A program made the translations under genes and the position numbers. 52,531 nucleotides of DNA from an uncultured Pelagibacteraceae bacterium (lineage in GTDB: Bacteria > Pseudomonadota > Alphaproteobacteria > Pelagibacterales > Pelagibacteraceae), in assembly GCA_902574685.1 (NCBI GenBank), contig CACGOO010000005.1:27501-80031 (forward strand), written 5' to 3'. The notes below the pieces were generated by a model that did no database searches, had not been told where the DNA came from, and saw only the letters and a list, made by a program, of their open reading frames with translations. How positions within the stretch are numbered: position 1 is the first letter of the stretch; each line of letters begins with the position of its first letter. Shown here piece after piece: positions 20,978-29,389 of the stretch.

Positions 20978-21712
20978 TCATTTATTCAAAAATTTTATGT
21001 ATTCTTCTAGATCTTTTTTAGTATCAATTCCAGAGGAAAAATAATTTGCCAACAGTACATCGATTTTCATATTATTATCGATTGCTCTTAGTTGTTCCAG
21101 TCTTTCTTTGATTTCATTTTTACTCTTTTTAAAATTAACAAACTTTTTTAAAGCTGAATACTTATATAGGTATATTCCAAAATGCCGGTATATATTTTCA
21201 TATTTATCTTCTTTAATTACTCGATGAAAATTCAAAGCTTCAGATATTGAGTTATCGGATATCTTGTTTTTTGTAATAACTTTTACTATATTTTCATTAT
21301 TATAGACGTCATTTTTCTCAATTTTGTATGCTAATGTTGAAATATCTAAGCTTTTTTCCTTTGAAAACTTATTTAATTTTTTAATATCTGCGGGATTGAT
21401 CATTGGTTCATCACCTTGGATATTCATAATAAAATCTATATCTTTTAAATCTAATTTTTGAGAGGCTTGAAATACTCTATCCGTCCCAGTTGTGTGATTT
21501 ATATCTGTCATTATAAATTTACCTCCGTTTTTTTTCACTTCTATGGCAATTTCCTCATCACAAGTTGCAACATAAACCTCTCCAATTTGGCTTTGTAAAG
21601 CTTTTTCATATACATGCATAATTAGAGTTTTATTATTAATTTTTATTAATGGCTTTTGAGGAAGTCTTGTTGCTGCTAATCTTGAAGGAATTATTATAAT
21701 TGAATTACTCAT
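20978..21712 (-). CDS. kdsB: 3-deoxy-manno-octulosonate cytidylyltransferase
   Basis: KdsB activates Kdo with CTP for lipid A/inner-core synthesis. The 244-residue protein opens with IIPSRLAATRLPQKPL, the nucleotidyltransferase signature. It also contains VATCDEEI, TGTDRV and NIQGDEP, which are diagnostic of the family. It shares the lipopolysaccharide theme with kdsD and lptB/lptC elsewhere in the window. Its upstream region is shared with the divergent cytochrome c gene. Confidence 0.95.
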   Translation of the reverse strand: MSNSIIIIPSRLAATRLPQKPLIKINNKTLIMHVYEKALQSQIGEVYVATCDEEIAIEVKKNGGKFIMTDINHTTGTDRVFQASQKLDLKDIDFIMNIQGDEPMINPADIKKLNKFSKEKSLDISTLAYKIEKNDVYNNENIVKVITKNKISDNSISEALNFHRVIKEDKYENIYRHFGIYLYKYSALKKFVNFKKSKNEIKERLEQLRAIDNNMKIDVLLANYFSSGIDTKKDLEEYIKFLNK

Positions 21713-21726
21713 ATATTCATATTTTA

Positions 21727-21743
21727 TGCGTCTTTGAGACGCA
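21727..21743. repeat. Perfect 7-bp hairpin in the kdsB leader
   Basis: TGCGTCT and AGACGCA flank a TTG loop, 15 bases before the kdsB start codon. Its GC content stands out in this AT-rich spacer. In the kdsB transcript it would form a compact leader hairpin, and it is not followed by a U-run. Confidence 0.5.
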
Positions 21744-21760
21744 AATTTATAAATTAAATT

Positions 21761-21791
21761 TCGTATAAATTTTGTTTAACATGTTATACGA
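21761..21791. promoter_or_regulatory. Divergent promoter dyad between kdsB and cycM
   Basis: TCGTATAA (21761-21768) and TTATACGA (21784-21791) are perfect 8-base inverted arms with a 15-base gap. Each arm contains a -10-like TATA core, pointing outward toward kdsB and the cytochrome gene. It could be a pair of divergent promoters, an operator, or both. Confidence 0.4.
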
Positions 21792-21809
21792 CCATAATAA
21801 AAAGAAATA

Positions 21810-22349
21810 ATGGATTCATTTGAAATAAACAAAATTATTGCAGCTGTGCTTCTTATTGCGCTAATCGTAATTGGCATTGGGAAAATATCAGATATCGCCT
21901 TCTATGTAGATAAACCAGAGAAATCTGCTTACAAAGTAGATATTAAAGAAGATAGTCAAATTTCAAGTTCAACGACAGAAAAAACTGAGGAAAAAGTTAA
22001 TATTTCTGCATTACTTGCATTAGGAGATGTTTCTCATGGAGAGAAAGTTTTCAAAAAATGTTCTGCTTGCCATTTGGTCAATAAAGGTGGTGAGAATAAA
22101 ATTGGACCGGCGCTTTACGGTGTAATAGGAAGAAAAGTTGCAGCTAAAGATGATTATAAATATTCTAAAGCTATGAGTGCATATGATAAGAGTTGGACGT
22201 TTGAAGAGATGAACGGTTATTTAAAAAAACCTCAATCTTATATTAAAGGGACAAAAATGGCTTTTGCGGGCTTAAGAAAAGAAAGAGACAGGGCTTCAGT
22301 TATTTTGTATCTAAATCAAAATTCTGATAATCCATTACCACTACCTTAA
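21810..22349 (+). CDS. cycM: Membrane-anchored c-type cytochrome (cytochrome c552/CycM type)
   Basis: This is an electron carrier between the bc1 complex and the terminal oxidase, tethered to the membrane. The 179-residue protein has an N-terminal transmembrane helix (about residues 9-29) and a flexible Ser/Thr/Glu-rich linker. The class I cytochrome c domain has CSACH as the covalent heme site and a Met ligand in KGTKMAFAG. The layout matches alphaproteobacterial CycM, though the specific symbol is by resemblance. The last 9 bases overlap the convergent argF. Confidence 0.9.
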   Translation: MDSFEINKIIAAVLLIALIVIGIGKISDIAFYVDKPEKSAYKVDIKEDSQISSSTTEKTEEKVNISALLALGDVSHGEKVFKKCSACHLVNKGGENKIGPALYGVIGRKVAAKDDYKYSKAMSAYDKSWTFEEMNGYLKKPQSYIKGTKMAFAGLRKERDRASVILYLNQNSDNPLPLP

Positions 22350-23270
22350 TTTCCCAAAACAATACAACAGAATACTTTTTTGAACATGAACCCTATTTGA
22401 TGCTTGTTGCCATACGTGTGAATTTTTTCCTAAAAAAACATCCTCATCAACTTCATCTCCCCTAGGTAAACAATGAAGAAAAATGCAATTTTTTTTTGTA
22501 TAATTAAATATATTTTGTTTAATTTTAAACTTTTGAAACTGTTGCTTTTTTCTTTTTTTGTTCACCTTATCATTTAAAGATATCACTTTATCAGAAAAAA
22601 TTACGTCTGCACCTGAAGCAGCTTTTTTTATATCGTGATAAATATAAATTTTTTTCTTATTTTTGTTTACCCATTCTTTAATTTTTTTACTTGGAGAAAA
22701 TTTTTTTGGACATCCAATATTTAATCTAAAAGAAAATTTTACTGACGCAGCAATTAAACTATCTAAAACATTATTTGAGTCACCAATCCAGCAAATGTTA
22801 AGTTTCGATATAGGTCTTTTTTTTATTTCCTCAACAGTAAAAATATCCGATAATACTTGTGTAGGGTGAGATGATGGACTTAAACCATTAATTAGTGGTA
22901 TAGATAAATATCTCTTAAATTCCTGAATTTTTTTATCATCATCAGTCCTCAACATGAAGCCATCACCGTATGTAGATAAAATTTTTGCTGTGTCAGCAAT
23001 TGTTTCACCGCCTTGACCAAGATGGAGTTCATTTGATCTGAGTGTTAATGTTCCACCCCCTAATTGCTTAATAGCTAAATAAAAGCTTATTTTTGTTCTT
23101 GAACTTGCTTTTTCAAACATTTGTATGAGCATTTTACCCTTAAGTGGTGATCCATTATCCATTTCCAAAGTATTCAGTTTTTTTCTTCGTTTTTTTCTTT
23201 TTTTTGCATCAATAATTATTCTTCTAAGATCATTACTTGGAATATCTTTTAAATTTATAAAATGTCTCAT
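22341..23270 (-). CDS. argF: Ornithine carbamoyltransferase
   Basis: OTC makes citrulline from ornithine and carbamoyl phosphate in arginine synthesis. I chose the ATG at 23270 (MRHFINLKDI), which overlaps the argD stop as ATGA; the frame extends five codons further upstream without support. The 309-residue protein has the carbamoyl-phosphate loop as SSRTK instead of STRTR, and HCLPRG near the C-terminus. The ornithine-binding loop appears Lys-rich. argD and argF form a two-gene operon. Confidence 0.94.
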   Translation of the reverse strand: MRHFINLKDIPSNDLRRIIIDAKKRKKRRKKLNTLEMDNGSPLKGKMLIQMFEKASSRTKISFYLAIKQLGGGTLTLRSNELHLGQGGETIADTAKILSTYGDGFMLRTDDDKKIQEFKRYLSIPLINGLSPSSHPTQVLSDIFTVEEIKKRPISKLNICWIGDSNNVLDSLIAASVKFSFRLNIGCPKKFSPSKKIKEWVNKNKKKIYIYHDIKKAASGADVIFSDKVISLNDKVNKKRKKQQFQKFKIKQNIFNYTKKNCIFLHCLPRGDEVDEDVFLGKNSHVWQQASNRVHVQKSILLYCFGKLR

Positions 23271-24430
23271 TTTATTTCTTTGCAAACTTTATCTATAATT
23301 TTTAAGGCAAGATCAATTTCGTTTTTTTTTACATTTAATGGGGGCAATATTCTTATAACATTTTCAGCTGCTCTTATTGTTAATAATTTATTATCCATTA
23401 ATTTTTTTATAAATTTAGATTGATCATTATAAAGTTGTAAACCAATTAATAACCCTACTCCCCTAACTTCTTTAATTATTTCAGGATATTTGATTTTCAT
23501 CTCATTAAGTTTATTTATGAAATATTTCGACATTTTGTTTACATTATTAAGTAAATTTTTATTTATCTGATCTAATACAGCATTGCCAACCGCCATAGCT
23601 AATGGGTTTCCACCAAAGGTAGATCCATGTGTTCCAGGAGTCATTGCCTTTGAGATTTTTTTAGTCATCAATACTGCACCAATTGGAAAGCCTCCACCTA
23701 TCCCTTTAGCTATAGGCACTATGTCTGGTTTAACTCTTGCATGTTCAAATGCAAAGAATTTACCAGATCTTCCAATTCCACATTGAACTTCATCAAGAAT
23801 TAATAGTATTCCTTTTCTGTTACAGAGATTTCTAATTGCTTTTATACACCAATTTGGAATAACTTTTATTCCCCCTTCGCCCATTATAGTTTCTATCATT
23901 ACAGCAGCCGTATTTTTATTAATTAAAGACTTTAATTTTTTATGATCACCAAATTTAAAATGGTCAAATCCTGGAATTTTAGGTCCAAATCCTTCTGTCA
24001 TTTTTGTTGAACCACTTGCATGTATTGCTGCAATTGTTCTGCCATGAAATGAGTTTTTTATACAAATAATTCTATTTTTGTTCGGTTTACCAATTGAATA
24101 GAAATACCTTCTTGCGACTTTTATTGCAGTTTCTGTTGCCTCAGCTCCACTATTTTGAAATATTATCGAGTCAGCGAAGGTTCTCTTTGTCAATCTTTTA
24201 GCTAATCTTTCTCCCTCTGGTATTTTGAAAGCATTTGATAAATGCCAAAGTTTTCTGGATTGTATCTTAATTGCTTTGTTTAAAGCTGGATTTGAATGAC
24301 CCAATGAGTTAACCGCAATTCCTTGGATAAAATCTAAATATTTTTTCCCACTCGATGTGTAAAGATAAGACCCCTTTCCTTTAGAAAAAGAAAGATTTTT
24401 TCTTTTGTAATTTCCTGCTAAAGCGCTCAT
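23267..24430 (-). CDS. argD: Acetylornithine aminotransferase
   Basis: This PLP enzyme interconverts N-acetylglutamate semialdehyde and N-acetylornithine; many also act on succinyl-diaminopimelate intermediates. The 387-residue class III aminotransferase shows FQNSGAEATETAIK, the Asp of LILDEVQCGIGRSGK, and the PLP lysine in IVPIAKGIGGGFPIGA. It is followed directly by argF with a 4-base overlap. It is divergent from gcrA. Confidence 0.95.
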   Translation of the reverse strand: MSALAGNYKRKNLSFSKGKGSYLYTSSGKKYLDFIQGIAVNSLGHSNPALNKAIKIQSRKLWHLSNAFKIPEGERLAKRLTKRTFADSIIFQNSGAEATETAIKVARRYFYSIGKPNKNRIICIKNSFHGRTIAAIHASGSTKMTEGFGPKIPGFDHFKFGDHKKLKSLINKNTAAVMIETIMGEGGIKVIPNWCIKAIRNLCNRKGILLILDEVQCGIGRSGKFFAFEHARVKPDIVPIAKGIGGGFPIGAVLMTKKISKAMTPGTHGSTFGGNPLAMAVGNAVLDQINKNLLNNVNKMSKYFINKLNEMKIKYPEIIKEVRGVGLLIGLQLYNDQSKFIKKLMDNKLLTIRAAENVIRILPPLNVKKNEIDLALKIIDKVCKEIK

Positions 24431-24537
24431 ATTTATTTATATTCTTTTTTTTTATATTAAAGTTAAAATTTCAACCTGTGGTTATTAATTTATTTGTTGA
24501 AAAATTCTAATTAATACTTGTTTCTTTGTTTTATATG

Positions 24538-24550
24538 CAACATGATGTTG
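24538..24550. promoter_or_regulatory. Short palindrome upstream of gcrA
   Basis: CAACATGATGTTG is a perfect 6-base inverted repeat around a single G, 35 bases before the gcrA start. It lies where a promoter would be expected between argD and gcrA, and may be an operator. No other evidence is visible. Confidence 0.3.
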
Positions 24551-24584
24551 TTTATTAAAAATTTAACACTAAATATAGTAAATT

Positions 24585-25076
24585 ATGAGTTGGACAGACG
24601 AAAAAGTTAGCAAACTAAAAGAGCTTTGGGGCAAAGGACAAACTGCAAGTCAAATAGCAGAGATAATTGGTGGTGTATCTAGGAATGCAGTAATTGGAAA
24701 AGCCCATAGATTAAACTTGTCTTTAAAAATAAAAACTAGGCCTTCATTTCAAAAAAAAGATGATAATAGAAAAGATCCAAGTCAAATAAAATTCAAGGGA
24801 AAAAGAGGTAAATTTAAATCATTATTACTTGATAAAAATTTTGAGCCAGCAAAGAATCTTACACTAGAAGAATTGACAGATGAAACATGTAAATACATGG
24901 AAGCAAATCCCAATGAAGAAGATGCACGTTTCTGTGGAAGAAAAAATGTAGAAAAATTTTCTTATTGTCCTTTGCATTTAATGATTGTTTTTCAGCCAAA
25001 AGGTAAAAAAGAAGATGTAATTGACAAAAATGAAGATGTACCAAAATTTATAGAAAAAAAAATTAAATCGGCTTAA
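24585..25076 (+). CDS. gcrA: GcrA family cell-cycle regulator
   Basis: GcrA is an alphaproteobacterial transcription factor that acts with sigma70 RNA polymerase and responds to CcrM adenine methylation. The 163-residue protein has the signature N-terminal helix-turn-helix (MSWTDEKVSKLKELWGKGQT, then SRNAVIGKAHRLNLS). A C-terminal cysteine-containing part includes ARFCGR and YCPLHL. The family is clear. Whether this organism has CcrM is not shown in the window. The stop overlaps the convergent SHOCT-like gene. Confidence 0.95.
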   Translation: MSWTDEKVSKLKELWGKGQTASQIAEIIGGVSRNAVIGKAHRLNLSLKIKTRPSFQKKDDNRKDPSQIKFKGKRGKFKSLLLDKNFEPAKNLTLEELTDETCKYMEANPNEEDARFCGRKNVEKFSYCPLHLMIVFQPKGKKEDVIDKNEDVPKFIEKKIKSA

Positions 25077-25348
25077 GCTAATAACTTTCGTTTAGCTTTT
25101 TGATACTCTTCTTCTGTTAAGACTCCATCATCTTTTAATTTGTTAAGCTTTTTTATTTCATCAGAAAGTAAGTTTTTATTTGAATTATTATCTTGGTTAT
25201 TATTTTCTACAGTATTTTTTTCATCTTCATATTTACCATCTTTGATATCTCTTCTAGCCTCAATGCCCATACTTATTGGTTTTGCAGATACGTAAATAAC
25301 TGCTAACAAAAGAACAATGCAAATACCAATAACTATAAAATTAATCAT
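25073..25348 (-). CDS. Small membrane protein with SHOCT domain
   Basis: This 91-residue protein has one N-terminal transmembrane helix (about residues 3-24) and an acidic/Asn-rich linker. The C-terminal segment, IKKLNKLKDDGVLTEEEYQ followed by AKRKLL, is the SHOCT oligomerisation motif. It lies 1 base after the NDUFA9-like gene on the same strand. The function is unknown; SHOCT often sits at the end of membrane-associated small proteins. Confidence 0.82.
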   Translation of the reverse strand: MINFIVIGICIVLLLAVIYVSAKPISMGIEARRDIKDGKYEDEKNTVENNNQDNNSNKNLLSDEIKKLNKLKDDGVLTEEEYQKAKRKLLA

Positions 25349-25349
25349 T

Positions 25350-26309
25350 TTATTTTTCTGAATTATTTAATTTTGAAAATTGACCACCTGTTCTCCAATT
25401 AAAACTATATTTATTAATTTCCTGTTCAAACTTTCTTTTAGACAATATCCCTAAATCAAAATTTGTTTTATTAATACCTGAATTTATATTATCATATTTT
25501 AAAAGATTAAGCTGATCCTCAGTTAATAAAGGGTTTGGTAACAGTTGTAAAAATTTTGCTGTTAAAGCTGCAATAGGAAGTGGCAATGGTAACAATAGCC
25601 TTTTTTTGTTTATAGATTTTAATAACTTTAAAATTATTTCTTTAAATGTTAAAGTTTCAGGTCCAATACATTCTAAAATTAAACTTTGTTTTTGCTTTTC
25701 TATTATTTGTAATATGATTTCTATCAGATCAGTAACATGTATTGGTGCAAATTTTGTTTTTCCTTCATAATAAATTGGCATAATAGGCAATCTACTTAAT
25801 AAAGTCATGAATCTTGTCGAAAATTTATCATCAACAGAATAGACAATTGATGGTTTTAAAATGATTGATTGCTTAAAATTTTTCAAAATTTTTTTTTCTC
25901 CTTCAAATTTGCTAAGAGCATACTTGCTATCAGTCGCATTCTCAACTCCAAGAGCAGATAAATGAATTAATTTTTCTATTTTAAATTTATTTGCTAATAG
26001 AGATATTAAGTCTGGTAAATCTGTATGTAATGTTTTGAAATGATTTTGTTTTTTTTCATATAGTATTCCAACAAGATTTATACATATTGAACAATTTTTA
26101 ATTAAATCTTCCAATGTTTCCGTCTTAAAATTTTTTATTTCGACAACTCGCAAATATCCAGGATTAGCCTGGGTTTTTAAAATATATCCAGCTGTATGAA
26201 TATTTCTAGTTACGGCTGTCACTTTATAGTTATTTTTAGTAAGTTTTCTAATAAGGTTTCTTCCAATTTGTCCTGTAGCACCGAAAACTAGAATTTCTTT
26301 ATGTTTCAT
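25350..26309 (-). CDS. NDUFA9-like NAD(P)-binding protein
   Basis: This 319-residue short-chain-dehydrogenase-like protein has the Rossmann motif GATGQIGRNL at the N-terminus and YALSKFEGEK in the middle. Its order and C-terminal hydrophobic portion (LLPLPLPIAALTAKFLQLLP) match the complex I NDUFA9 family common in alphaproteobacteria. In mitochondria this is an accessory subunit; the bacterial role is unsettled. It has ATG at 26309, 15 bases from the divergent rnd-like gene, so promoters must overlap the coding ends. Confidence 0.85.
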   Translation of the reverse strand: MKHKEILVFGATGQIGRNLIRKLTKNNYKVTAVTRNIHTAGYILKTQANPGYLRVVEIKNFKTETLEDLIKNCSICINLVGILYEKKQNHFKTLHTDLPDLISLLANKFKIEKLIHLSALGVENATDSKYALSKFEGEKKILKNFKQSIILKPSIVYSVDDKFSTRFMTLLSRLPIMPIYYEGKTKFAPIHVTDLIEIILQIIEKQKQSLILECIGPETLTFKEIILKLLKSINKKRLLLPLPLPIAALTAKFLQLLPNPLLTEDQLNLLKYDNINSGINKTNFDLGILSKRKFEQEINKYSFNWRTGGQFSKLNNSEK

Positions 26310-26324
26310 ATATATATAATTTCT

Positions 26325-26936
26325 ATGAATATAGATATTAAATTACACAAACAAGATTTGCCAGATGAATTAATTGTAAGTGACAATATTGCAGTTGATT
26401 GTGAATTTACAGGGTTAAATATTGAGAGAGATAATCTTTGCTTAGTTCAGATTTCAACAGGAAATAAAGATGCTCATATAATTCAGCTTAATAGAGAAAC
26501 TTATGAAGCACCTAATTTAAAAAAAATATTGATCAATAAAGAAATCAATAAAATATTTCATTTTGCAAGAGCAGACCTAATGTTCATAAAAAAATATTTG
26601 AAAGTTAATGTTGAAAACATAAATTGTACAAAAATTATGAGTAAGATTGCTAGAGGTTATAGCGATAAGCATGGACTCAAAGATCTTATCAAAGAATTTA
26701 CTGGTAATGACATTAGCAAAAATCTTCAATCTTCTGATTTTGGGGGCGATCTGTCTGATAAGCAGTTACAATATTGTGCAAAAGATGTGGTTTATCTTCA
26801 TCAAATATATAATAGTCTTAAGAAAATATTGATCAGGGAAAAAAGAGATAACTTATATAATAATACAATAAAATTTATTTATAGTAGGGTTGATTTAGAC
26901 CTAGCATCATTTACATCTGATATTTGGTCTCACTAG
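26325..26936 (+). CDS. Ribonuclease D-like 3'-5' exonuclease
   Basis: This DEDD exonuclease of 203 residues is limited to the catalytic domain. The first motif is AVDCEFTGL with D and E, and the second is around HFARADLMF. The third, YCAKDVVYLHQIY, has the DEDDy tyrosine. It lacks the HRDC domain of E. coli RNase D, as is common in alphaproteobacteria. I chose the ATG at 26325 (MNIDIKLHKQDLP) over an in-frame one at 26301, which would overlap the divergent gene. It ends directly at the kdsD start. Confidence 0.88.
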   Translation: MNIDIKLHKQDLPDELIVSDNIAVDCEFTGLNIERDNLCLVQISTGNKDAHIIQLNRETYEAPNLKKILINKEINKIFHFARADLMFIKKYLKVNVENINCTKIMSKIARGYSDKHGLKDLIKEFTGNDISKNLQSSDFGGDLSDKQLQYCAKDVVYLHQIYNSLKKILIREKRDNLYNNTIKFIYSRVDLDLASFTSDIWSH

Positions 26937-27917
26937 ATGAAAATCAATTTAATAAAAAAAGCAGCTGAAGAAGTAATTAAGTTAGAAATTAATGCTTTAA
27001 AAAGTTTAAAGGGCAACATTAGAAATGATTTTGCTAAATTAATTAAAATAATTATGAGCTGTAAAAGTGGAAAGATAATAGTTTCGGGTGTTGGTAAAAG
27101 TGGAATAGTAGCTAGAAAATGGGCAGCAACACTTTCATCCACTGGAACACCATCATTTTTTCTGGATGCGTCTAATGCTAGTCACGGTGATATGGGTCAA
27201 ATAACTTCTGGTGATGTTTTAATACTAATTAGCAATAGCGGACAAAGTGATGAACTTAAGAATATAATACAATACTCGTCAAGAAATAAAAATATCAAAC
27301 TGATAGGTATAACCTCAAAAAGAGACTCGATTTTATATAAAAATTCAGACGCAACTTTTTTAATGCCAAATTTTAAAGAAGCTGGACCTGAAAATATTGT
27401 ACCAACATCATCAACAACAGCTCAATTAGCATTAGGTGATGCCATTTCAATTGCTTGCATGAAGTACAAAAAATTTGGAAAATTTGATTTTAAAAAATTA
27501 CATCCAAGTGGATCATTATCTATAAAATTAAAGACAGTTGGTGATTTAATGTTAACTGGAAAAATGCTTCCCATGGTTTTTGAAAACATATTAATGAAAA
27601 AAGCTCTAAGAATAATAAATGACAAAAAACTAGGTGTTTTAATCGTAATCAATAAAAAAGGTTTAACAAAAGGCATAATTACTGACGGTGATATAAAAAG
27701 GATAGCTCAGAAGTATGACAATTTTGAAAATTTGCAATTAAAAAAAATAATGAAAAAAAATCCATATAGCGTTGATAAAGATACGTTAGCAGCAGCAGCC
27801 CTATCCAAAATGAATTTGAAGAAAATTACATCTTTATGCGTTCATGAAAAAAAGAAATATAAAAAGACAATTGGTTTAATACACATGCACGATATATTAA
27901 AATCAAATATTAATTGA
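26937..27917 (+). CDS. kdsD: Arabinose-5-phosphate isomerase
   Basis: KdsD (KpsF) converts ribulose 5-phosphate to arabinose 5-phosphate for Kdo synthesis. The 326-residue protein has an N-terminal SIS domain (GVGKSGIVARKWAATLSSTG, then NSGQSDEL) and two C-terminal CBS repeats from about residue 200. Length and order match the family. lptC and lptB follow, so the three genes form an LPS block, as in E. coli where kdsD precedes lptC. Confidence 0.95.
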   Translation: MKINLIKKAAEEVIKLEINALKSLKGNIRNDFAKLIKIIMSCKSGKIIVSGVGKSGIVARKWAATLSSTGTPSFFLDASNASHGDMGQITSGDVLILISNSGQSDELKNIIQYSSRNKNIKLIGITSKRDSILYKNSDATFLMPNFKEAGPENIVPTSSTTAQLALGDAISIACMKYKKFGKFDFKKLHPSGSLSIKLKTVGDLMLTGKMLPMVFENILMKKALRIINDKKLGVLIVINKKGLTKGIITDGDIKRIAQKYDNFENLQLKKIMKKNPYSVDKDTLAAAALSKMNLKKITSLCVHEKKKYKKTIGLIHMHDILKSNIN

Positions 27918-28606
27918 TGTCGAATAAGTCTTTATTACAAATAATACTATTATTATTAATTATGATAATTATTGGATCGATATACTTTATGTATTTTTAT
28001 TCAAAACCAATTAATAATAAAATTAGCTTAAGCCAAAACTCAGAGATAAACGACACTAATATAATATTGCAAAGTGAAAATAACGACCAATTGGAAATCA
28101 AAAATAAAGATAAAACTGAAAAAAATCCTATTAAAACTAAGAAAATTTCAGAAAAAGATTATTTAAATAAAAATGGGGAAGTTAAAAATTTAACGAAAGA
28201 AATTGAGTACACAACGACTAATAAAAATGGTGATGTTTTTAAACTTTTAGCAAAATATGGAAAAACTAATATTAAGAATAACAGTGAATTAGATCTAGAG
28301 GGAGTTAAAGGAACAATAGTTTCAAAAGAAAAATCTACAATTTATCTTAATTCAGATTATGCAAAGTATAATTATTCTAATCAAAAGTCTAATTTTTTTA
28401 GTAACGTAGAAATTATATTTGATGATAAAATTATTAATTGTGATAATTTTGATTTGAATATAAATGATAATATTGCTGTTGCTTATAATAATGTTATTGT
28501 AACTCAAAACAAATCAAAAATGAAAGCTCAAACAATAACCCTGAATACTATTACTAAAGATATTGTAATAAACTCAGATAAAAAAGTAGGAATTAAAACA
28601 GAATAA
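27917..28606 (+). CDS. lptC: LPS export protein LptC
   Basis: LptC is the bitopic inner-membrane component that passes LPS from LptBFG to LptA. This 229-residue protein has an N-terminal transmembrane helix (about residues 7-28), then an Asn/Lys-rich linker. The C-terminal beta-rich part (about residues 90-225) fits the beta-jellyroll of the family. Sequence identity is weak and the call leans on position between kdsD and lptB. The ATG at 27917 overlaps the kdsD stop (TGATG), and an adjacent TTG is possible. No lptA lies between lptC and lptB. Confidence 0.78.
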   Translation: MSNKSLLQIILLLLIMIIIGSIYFMYFYSKPINNKISLSQNSEINDTNIILQSENNDQLEIKNKDKTEKNPIKTKKISEKDYLNKNGEVKNLTKEIEYTTTNKNGDVFKLLAKYGKTNIKNNSELDLEGVKGTIVSKEKSTIYLNSDYAKYNYSNQKSNFFSNVEIIFDDKIINCDNFDLNINDNIAVAYNNVIVTQNKSKMKAQTITLNTITKDIVINSDKKVGIKTE

Positions 28607-29382
28607 TGGCTCTCATAAAAAAATTTAGGATCAAAAGTTATAAAGGAAATGAAACTATATTAGAACTCAGAAATATATCGGTTTTTTATAATAAAAGACA
28701 AATTTTAAGTAATCTTAACTTAAAAATTAACAAGCAGGAGATATTGGGAATGCTTGGTCCAAACGGAGTAGGAAAATCCACAATATTTAACTTAATAACT
28801 GGATTAAAAGATCCAAACTACGGAGAAATTATAATTAATGGAATTAATTGTACAAAGACCCCAATCAATGAGAGATTTACAAAATTTAAGCTTGGTTTAG
28901 TACCTCAATATGGCGGTTTGATACATGATTTAAGCTTAATGGATAATCTTAATCTTGTAGCAGAAATTCATATAAAGGAAAAAGAATTAAGAAATCAAAA
29001 AATAAATAAATTAATTTCTCAATTTGAATTTGAATCTATTTTAAATATCAAAGCCAAACATTTATCAGGTGGGCAAAAGAAAAAGCTTGTAATAGCAATG
29101 GCTTTAATTAATGATCCAAAAATTTTACTGCTTGATGAACCATTCGCAGCTTTAGATATTTTAACAATAAAAATGTTGCAGGAAATAATACTTAATTTAC
29201 AATCTACAGAAGAAATTTCTGTAGTATTGTGTGATCATCAAGCAAGAGATTTATTAAACTGCGTTGATAGAGCAATAATACTTTCTAACGGCAAGATAAT
29301 TGCGTCTGGAAGTCCAAATGAAGTGATAACTGATAAGACAGCAAAAAATCAATACTTCGGTGATGAATTTAATATAAATTAA
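28606..29382 (+). CDS. lptB: LPS export ABC transporter ATPase LptB
   Basis: LptB powers LPS extraction from the inner membrane with LptF/LptG. The 258-residue ATPase has Walker A GPNGVGKST, the signature LSGGQKKK, Walker B ILLLDEPFAAL and a switch His in CDHQARDLL. Its ATG overlaps the lptC stop. The N-terminal 20 residues extend beyond the usual start and could be trimmed. Order kdsD-lptC-lptB is as expected, minus lptA. Confidence 0.9.
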   Translation: MALIKKFRIKSYKGNETILELRNISVFYNKRQILSNLNLKINKQEILGMLGPNGVGKSTIFNLITGLKDPNYGEIIINGINCTKTPINERFTKFKLGLVPQYGGLIHDLSLMDNLNLVAEIHIKEKELRNQKINKLISQFEFESILNIKAKHLSGGQKKKLVIAMALINDPKILLLDEPFAALDILTIKMLQEIILNLQSTEEISVVLCDHQARDLLNCVDRAIILSNGKIIASGSPNEVITDKTAKNQYFGDEFNIN

Positions 29383-29389
29383 TTCATCA

